This document shows positions 57,258-64,000 of a stretch of DNA of 64,000 nucleotides, piece by piece (within the stretch, counting starts at the first letter, position 1; each line of letters starts with the position of its first letter). Source of the DNA: Tubiluchus corallicola (taxonomy: Eukaryota; Priapulida; Priapulimorpha; Priapulimorphida; Tubiluchidae). The notes beneath the pieces were generated by a model. It saw nothing but the letters and a program-made list of their open reading frames with translations, had not been told where the DNA came from and made no database searches. Location of the stretch: the NCBI GenBank assembly GCA_030141605.1, contig JAQGDQ010000053.1:246001-310000 (forward strand), given 5' to 3'. A program made the translations under genes and the position numbers.

Positions 57258-60200
57258 TCACCGAAGATTAGCCCTAGCACGTGGTGTTAATTTACGGATT
57301 CTACCTCTACTGCTCACAGTCACTTTTGGAGTTTCTGTGGGATCAGAGTAATCACTATTCTCTTCATATTTTACACGTGCCCTAGTCCGTAATCGCTTGC
57401 GAGGTAAATAATCGTGATCATGATCTGAACTGCGCCTGCGCCTGCGAGTGTCAGGGCTAACATCTGAATATCCATCATCAGAACTGTCACGACGTCTGTC
57501 TCGAGTACGTCGTAGAGGCCGACGTGTTACAACTGCACGCCGAGTGGTAGTCATTGACTGCTTGCTTCTTTGGTTAGATTTATAATCTTCATCAGATGAA
57601 TGATCACTGGAACTACTTTCTGAGGTTTCAGACTCCTCAGAATCGCTGTTTGATTCAGAACATTGATCGCCAGTATCTACAAAAAAGTTAGATAAGAATT
57701 TCAAAGAAAAAAGAGTGATGATGAAGGACATTTTCTAATGAAAAGGAACTCTTGAAAATTTAGAAAGGCTGTTTCAGTTTTAATTTTAGTATTTAAAAAA
57801 CATCCAAAATGTACTTCTGCAAAATTTACACTCTCTATCATAAAAACTGTTAGTCTTTTCTAAAATGCTGCATAAAAATCCTCGCACAGAATTATTATGA
57901 AACTACAGAACACGCATTATTTGTTAAGAAAAATTTTATGCCTGAAATTAGATAAAATGCAGTATAATTTTGCTGTACAAAAGTAATGCAAGAAAAATTC
58001 TAAAGATTTAACATCCGAGCATGATGACCTTTAAATGACAGTGATGACATCACTGCTTTTGAGTTTTCCTTAATTATCTCTTCTCATTCATCTTTCAAAA
58101 TACAACTTCAACATATTCAAAACGACAGGAAATAATTCTAAGTAACTCTAGCTTTAACTCACTTCTAGCTTTCACATATGCAGTATACTGATCTTTCTTT
58201 TATTCCTGCAATTAGTGAAGCAGACCTTGGGAACATGAAATCTACATAAATTTAAAATTAAATGGGGCTTTACAGATATTCTTGGTATCATACACTTCAG
58301 TTCCTCATTTTGTCAATAAAATTTCAACTCTATCAGGTCAAAGGAGCAGGTAGTTTAAATCAATCTAAAATTAATTTATTAAACAGCTTTAATTAATTAA
58401 CTAATTAATGAATTGCTACAAACTATTTGTTTTGAAGCAAAGACACCCTAGCTAATATTCCTGCAAAATTTCAACTCGATTGGATCATGGGAACAAGCAA
58501 TTTACATTAATTTAAAATTAACTGATTAAACAATAAAGGAATTGTTACGTTTTTTTTATTTTGACTAAGGATATCTCATCTATTCATCTTACCAAATTGC
58601 TACTCAGTTGGATCATGGGAACATGCAATTTAAACTAATTTAAAATTAATGAACTGAACAACTCTAGCTAATCATCCTGCCAAATTTGAACTCGATTAAG
58701 TCATGAAAATATGCAAATTAAATCAATCTAAAATTAATTAATTAAATAGCTTCAATTAATTAACTAATAAATAAATTGCTGTATTTTTTACTTTGAACCT
58801 AGGCCATCCTAACTAACCATCATAGCAAATTTTAGCTCAATTACATAAATACTTTTGGAAATGGATATATTTAAAAATGATTAATTGAGCAAGTCGAATT
58901 AATTAATTTATTGAGTATTTTTAATACATTTTACATGATGATCAAATACATCTTACAAACAAAAGATCATCAAAATTATTAAAAAAATTAATTCATAAGA
59001 TACACAAGACCATGGTACATTGATTGATGATAAAAATACACTGAATATGACAAAAAAGGAAGAATAATAAAAACACGGAAACTTTAGTAAAATAATAACA
59101 CCAATGCCGTAAAACATACACTCTTAAAAAAATGCAAGATTAGCTCAACCATTGAAGGCTTCTTTAAAATACTAGGTTTTCAGACTTTTTAAAAATTATC
59201 AAGCGATTTGATCAGGCGTAATTGCAGGGGCAAAGAATTCTACAATTTGGGGGCAGCAGAACAGCATGATTTGTCACTGCATGTGACTAACCTGGTATGT
59301 GAGACTTCAATATTTCTTCTGTTTGAGCTAAATCTTAATGAATTGCAACAAATTTTTTGCTTTGTACCATTGGACATCGTTTCTAATCATCACACCAAGT
59401 TTCAACTCAACTAGATAAATATTTTGGAGTTATTTCAACTCCTGAAAGTTGAAAAAATGTGACAAATGGACAGAGGGAGTGAGCAACCAGATTTTTTATA
59501 CAAGACCCATGCAAGTGAACTACTGCACAATTCACAGTGATATAACAGCACAAAACATTTTGGTCTATGCTTCTAAGCTATGGTATAGTGAATTTATACT
59601 GGTTAAGCATGCCTATAAGGCTATAGCAGTAATACAGGGGTGCCACATATAAAAATGGTTGGGATAATGGACACAGTAACGGACGCTTACTCTTTTGTGC
59701 TACTTTACACTCAGTATAAGTGTAATGTTCAATTGCTAAAGTGCAAATCTAATGTGACAATCCTAATTTTATGCACTCTGCATTCTGTTGTTAAGCTTGA
59801 GGTGTAGTATGGTAAGTGTAGTTATGCAGTTAGTGACAAACTAACGGTATTCCTATGCACAGAATTGGCCATGTGCGCATTTTGTAATTATAAAGAGAAA
59901 AAAGACTATCCAGACAATTTGAGCATTATTATCAAAATTTTACTGAAAAATGATAAATTGTAACAAATGGTTCTCAGCTGCTGCGACTTTCTGTTGTACG
60001 TGTTACAAAAATTTTTAAAAAAATGCAAATATTCTACTTGAACAGATTTTTTAAAAATTTTACCAGAAGTTTTTACTTACAGAAAAAACAAAACTTTCAT
60101 TTATATTTACACTGTGTGCAAACATGTGGGATGGTAACAGGCTGCTAGCTAACATGGTACTCATGCTATTGAAGTGCCAGGTTTCTTTTGATAAAAGTAT

Positions 60201-63200
60201 TAAGGGTACAAGTGTACTATAGTAGTTACGAGGTGTGAGAGAACACCAATCACTAGCTAGCTGGACATGTTAACTATGGGACTTTTGTCAAACTTGTGAA
60301 TGCAAAATTAAAGACTGCTATCTATTCAGTCAAAAAATATTACCATTATTATTCTCTTCAACATCCTCGCTGTAAGATTGTCGTTTTTTGCGAGATGTGA
60401 TAGACGATTTTCCTTTCCCCTTGCCCTTTCCCTTTCCAGCAGTTCTCACGTGTCCATTCATTAAACGCTTCTGAGATGCTTTTGAAGGTATAGTAACATT
60501 GTCTTCAATTTCAGTTGCTTCCGAATCTACTTCTATTTCTGTTGCTTCTGAATCAACATCAGATTCTTTTGCAGTTTCTTCTCTGTGATGCCTGCCCTTT
60601 TTCGGACTTTCCAAATCTTTTCGTTTGGCTGCTCTGGTCCGAGGTACAACTGGAAATATTAATGTAAATAACAAATTAGCAGTTGAAGGCTGAAGCTGTT
60701 TCAGTGAATGACTAGAAGGAATATATCAAACATAGTAACATGTGCTAAAAGTTATTCACTATAAAGACAAGAAAACCCTTTAGTTGCATAAAGCTAAAAA
60801 TTCACTTGAAATTTCGTATTGCGTAGGTATTGCCTTATTGCATACAGAGCTTGTATTAATTAGCAGTAATGCTGTATAAAACAAGAAAATTTCAACTCCC
60901 GCAACGACCGTTAATCACAGCCATTTTTACAGTTACATTGCGTGATGTAGTGCACAGTTCACTAATAATAAGTATAAATTACTTTACCCTGTCAATAAAT
61001 TTAACATTATGTTTTATATTGAGTCAGTGGTGCACACTGGAAAGGTAAATCAGTGACATTTTGGCAGTTAGAACGAATATTTCAAATTACTAAGAATTGC
61101 CTTTTCTAGTTACATAAGTCTACCAAACAGGTAAGTGCAATACAAAGTGATATAACTTTGCACAGAGTTTTTTAGGACATAAAAGTACTTTATAATTGCC
61201 TTTTCTTCCCCTTTAAAAAAATCAACATACCTGAGCTCTGACTAAATGTCTGAGATCTGCTCTGACGAAGTGGAGATTTAGTTTTTTGTCGACGGTCTGT
61301 CTTCGAATACGAAATGCTTGTGCTAATGTAAGTGGATGTTGAAGGACGCGAATCATCTTTATCCCAGTCACGTGAAGGTTGAAATAAATCAACCCGAACT
61401 GGTTTTCTCCTGTAAAATAATTCACGCCTGTCTAAAACAAAACTACAGAACTTCATAGAGGGTGTGCATAGTAATATCAATTAGCAGCTTGGATGCACCA
61501 CTTTTTAAGACATAGCATCTTTTGATGAAAGTTTGGAAAATCAGTTTGGGTATCATTCAATAACAATAAATGATATATGCATATTGTGCATATTTCCAAC
61601 AGACAACAATAAATGAAGGAAACAATTTCAATAACTTAAATGTATGGCTCAATTATGCATAATTTATTGCTTCTGGTCAATGCAAAAATGTTAAGAAAAT
61701 AACATATTTATAGTGCAAACGAGTTACTTTCTATTTTTCAAGGACACATCAAATTTGATGTCGGGTGAGAATATTTGGGCAAAGATTAACATTAAAATAG
61801 TCTTAAGCTCAAAATATAATCATATGCAATAAAATAAAATGTAGCATCATATGCAATAAAATAAAATGTAACGTGTAATACCTCGTGTCACAATGAAATT
61901 ACAATATAACATTGGGTGACTAACACGCCAAGCTCTCCATGACATATTACTTTAACAGGCATGGTTTTTTTATATACCTGTCACTAACGAATCTACCAGT
62001 TTTCACTTTTTGTTCGTACTTTATAGCAGAGCTCCAGTCCTCAAAGATTGAGCGTATCCGGTCTTCAAACATAGCGGATAAGCGGAGAGTCATGGAATAG
62101 ATCTGCAAACGTCATTAATAGAATTTTGCAAAAAATTCCCAGTGAAGATTGGGAAAGCATTTGTTTGAAGTTACCCATATTTACTGTATATACACACTGT
62201 ATATACTCAAATAGCAAAATATTTATGTATTACAAATTTACAACATTATAATTCAACTGCCTAAATTCAAAAGTCATAATTGTAAGAAAAATGTAAAGAA
62301 AATGTAAGAAAATGCATTGGTTATTTTATTATAAAATGGAAGAAATTGCAACAATAATGAATTAAATTACTTAACAATTTACACATGGCTTAAGACTTAA
62401 GACTGGCTTTAGCTGCAGGTTTTAAAAAAATTATCATCATCACATCGTCATCTATTGTAGACATTGGGCAGGCAGAACTCTGAAATAAAAGAAATCTGCC
62501 CTCTAGACTGGTAAACACAGCAGTAATTCAGCAAAAAGCTAGACACTGCTATGCCAGTGGCTTGTCAGCACCACTTCTCAAAAAATTAAAATATCAAGGA
62601 AGAGTACAATCTTCACCTTTGAGCGCTTATCAGTATTGAAGATTCTGCTATTGCTAAAAATAAGGCGCATGTCTTTTCGGAATTCTTTTGGGTTATTATA
62701 AGCACTGTTCAACAGATGGTCTTTCACTGTGCTCAAATCCATTGGTGTTACAATGACTTCCCTATATCCCTAAATCAAATAAAAGTATGACACCCATTAT
62801 AATTCTGAAAAAAGCAGGCTGTCTAAATGCATTGCAGAGAATCTGCATGGAGTACAGAGGCAATGTACAAGGCCACTACAACTGATGTCAAACATAATGG
62901 TCTATCGCTCCACCCCCGCTGTAACGTAAGCACGCTCAGCAGCATTCGGGACAACAGCTGTCTAAGCTAAACTAAACTAAACTAAACAACATGACAGTCA
63001 CAACTAATGTCTAATCAACAGATAAACTGATTGATTGCTCTTTTTCATAAACACAAATCTGCAGAGCAATAGCTATTTTAACACGAAATTAACACTTCAA
63101 GTAGCCAAAAAATGACTTCAATTTAAACAGAATGTAGAGATGAAGCTTCAAAGCACTACAAAATACAGAGACATAAATATAATAAAGAAACTAAGCCAGT

Positions 63201-64000
63201 TAGCCTTGCTTTATGTTTTACAATAAATGAGCAACAAAAATATTAAATCTTTTTTGCCTTTAAACATACGAACAAGCCTGCAATGTATTTTTCTATATTA
63301 ATTAATCATGTGCTCGTCTGCAAGCATTAAGTTTTTGTATTTTTCTGGGAAGGCTGTTTCAGTTTTAATTTTAGTATTTAAAATTTTAGTATTTAGGCTA
63401 CGGAAGTGGAATAAATTTGACTGTTCCATTCCATAGACGACCCTTATATTGAATGCCCGAGTCACAAAAGTCCCAATGGTATCTTTTAACCTTGATTATA
63501 ACCAGAAAATTAACGTAAAATTAGCTAATATTACACTGATGTATAATACAAGTTTTGACCACATTTGAATTAATTTTGCCTGTGAAGATCTCATTGAGGT
63601 TTATAAAGACTGGCCAGAAAAGAAAACATTTTGTTCTGTCATTATTTAAAGTTAATCAAATAGTTGTTTTTATCTAACTTGCAAAGCCATAAACTAAACT
63701 AAACTGAGTATTTTCTTGATTGCAAAATGGTTTAATCAGCAACTCATAGACGTAAGCGTGTGTATTTCTTCCTATAAATGAAAACTACGTTATATTTTCC
63801 ACCACTTCACTTGCAATTTCGCTTGACAATAATAAAATCTAGAACCAGGCTAATATTTCTCCCACTAACTAATGAAAAGTTGAGCATTTTTCATAACAGT
63901 GTTAGATGGAGCTGTAGCTAAATGTCCTGAATGTACCTGCTGCAGGGGTGTGTGAAATAACTTGCAAGCTGATTGGGCAGTCAACGAAAATGATTGACAT
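57258..64000 (-). CDS. BRWD/PHIP-family protein, C-terminal part
   Basis: Six exons, transcript order: 64000-63937 (runs off the edge), 62769-62617, 62102-61978, 61409-61231, 60649-60344 and 57676-57258 (stop TGA). All GT-AG, in frame. The first three encode the second bromodomain: YREVIVTPMDLSTVKDHLL, FRKDMRLIFSNSRIFN, DKRSKIYSMTLRLSAMFE. Together with the flanking KYEQKV region this is the signature of BRWD1, BRWD3 and PHIP. These are large nuclear proteins with WD40 repeats and two bromodomains that bind modified histones and serve as CRL4 substrate receptors. The tail is disordered and highly charged: a GKGKGKGKGK run, SEATEIE written twice, a serine/aspartate block and an arginine-rich end. 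WD40 repeats and the first bromodomain must lie right of the window. Which paralogue cannot be said; most invertebrates have one. Confidence 0.9.
57765..57798 (+). repeat. 34-bp direct repeat, copy 1
   Basis: Identical to 63350-63383. It begins AAGGCTGTTTCAGTTTTAAT. It lies in the last BRWD/PHIP intron, about 90 bp upstream (in transcript direction) of the last exon. Confidence 0.9.
58190..59480. repeat. Degenerate tandem repeats (TTAATTAA-rich)
   Basis: A unit of roughly 110-190 bp recurs with drift. Shared words are AAATTTCAACTCGATTGGAT, CATGGGAACA, AATTTAAAATTAA, and TTAATTAACTAATTAATGAA followed by TTGCT. Copies start near 58295, 58465, 58590, 58675 and 58820, with an outlying related piece at 59330-59480. 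It is in a BRWD/PHIP intron. Unit length varies, so this may be a decayed satellite or stacked repeat fragments. Confidence 0.6.
62965..62990. repeat. (CTAAA)n pentanucleotide run
   Basis: About four copies of CTAAA in a BRWD/PHIP intron. A shorter run of the same unit occurs near 63690-63707. Confidence 0.8.
63350..63383 (+). repeat. 34-bp direct repeat, copy 2
   Basis: Identical to 57765-57798, 5.6 kb away in another intron of the same gene. The final TTTTAGTATTTA is repeated once more directly after it. Confidence 0.9.

Noticed and set aside
1-64000. A multi-gene novel system or biosynthetic cluster
   Set aside because: The five genes are common metazoan families with unrelated roles and ordinary spacing; nothing ties them functionally.

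Overview
The window is AT-rich nuclear DNA of a multicellular animal. Genes are split into many short exons with GT-AG introns, and all five recognisable proteins are ancient metazoan housekeeping families. The introns and spacers are full of non-LTR retrotransposon fragments, tRNA-like SINEs, small DNA transposons and microsatellites. Nothing is bacterial (no operons, no ribosome binding sites) or organellar. The phylum cannot be fixed from the sequence. An invertebrate is the best guess, because introns are short, the genome is AT-rich, and the repeats belong to none of the vertebrate families I recognise.

Layout. (1) 2842-7840, minus: the 5' half (5 exons, 209 codons) of a KLHDC1/KLHDC2-like kelch protein. 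Its remaining exons must lie beyond the left edge. (2) 7841-15281: a transposon-rich spacer with a pogo/Tigger-like miniature element, LINE 3' fragments and a long decayed CR1/L2-like LINE that runs to about 150 bp before the next start codon. (3) 15282-25640, plus: complete WDR74 (10 exons, 377 aa), with four introns carrying mobile elements, among them a 2,050-bp hAT-like foldback with perfect 8-bp target duplications. (4) 28580-48785, minus: complete AP180/CALM-type clathrin assembly protein (PICALM family, 18 exons, 837 aa), convergent with WDR74. Its introns hold a dead Tigger transposase, SINEs, hairpin elements, LINE pieces and a 210-bp tandem duplication. (5) 52680-53510, plus: a 1-acylglycerol-3-phosphate acyltransferase (AGPAT1/2-like, 276 aa) with a single-exon CDS and a small upstream ORF, head-to-head with PICALM. 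(6) 57258-64000, minus: the 3' end (6 exons) of a BRWD/PHIP-family protein covering the second bromodomain and the charged tail. It continues past the right edge.

The genes share no pathway: protein degradation (KLHDC), ribosome biogenesis (WDR74), endocytosis (PICALM), phospholipid synthesis (AGPAT) and chromatin reading (BRWD/PHIP). I see no gene cluster or novel multi-gene system. The unusual content is the transposon layer: at least six elements have boundaries readable to the base from target-site duplications or TA dinucleotides, and several sit next to splice sites or promoters. At the protein level the best point is an asparagine at the acetyl-lysine position of the second bromodomain, where human PHIP carries threonine.
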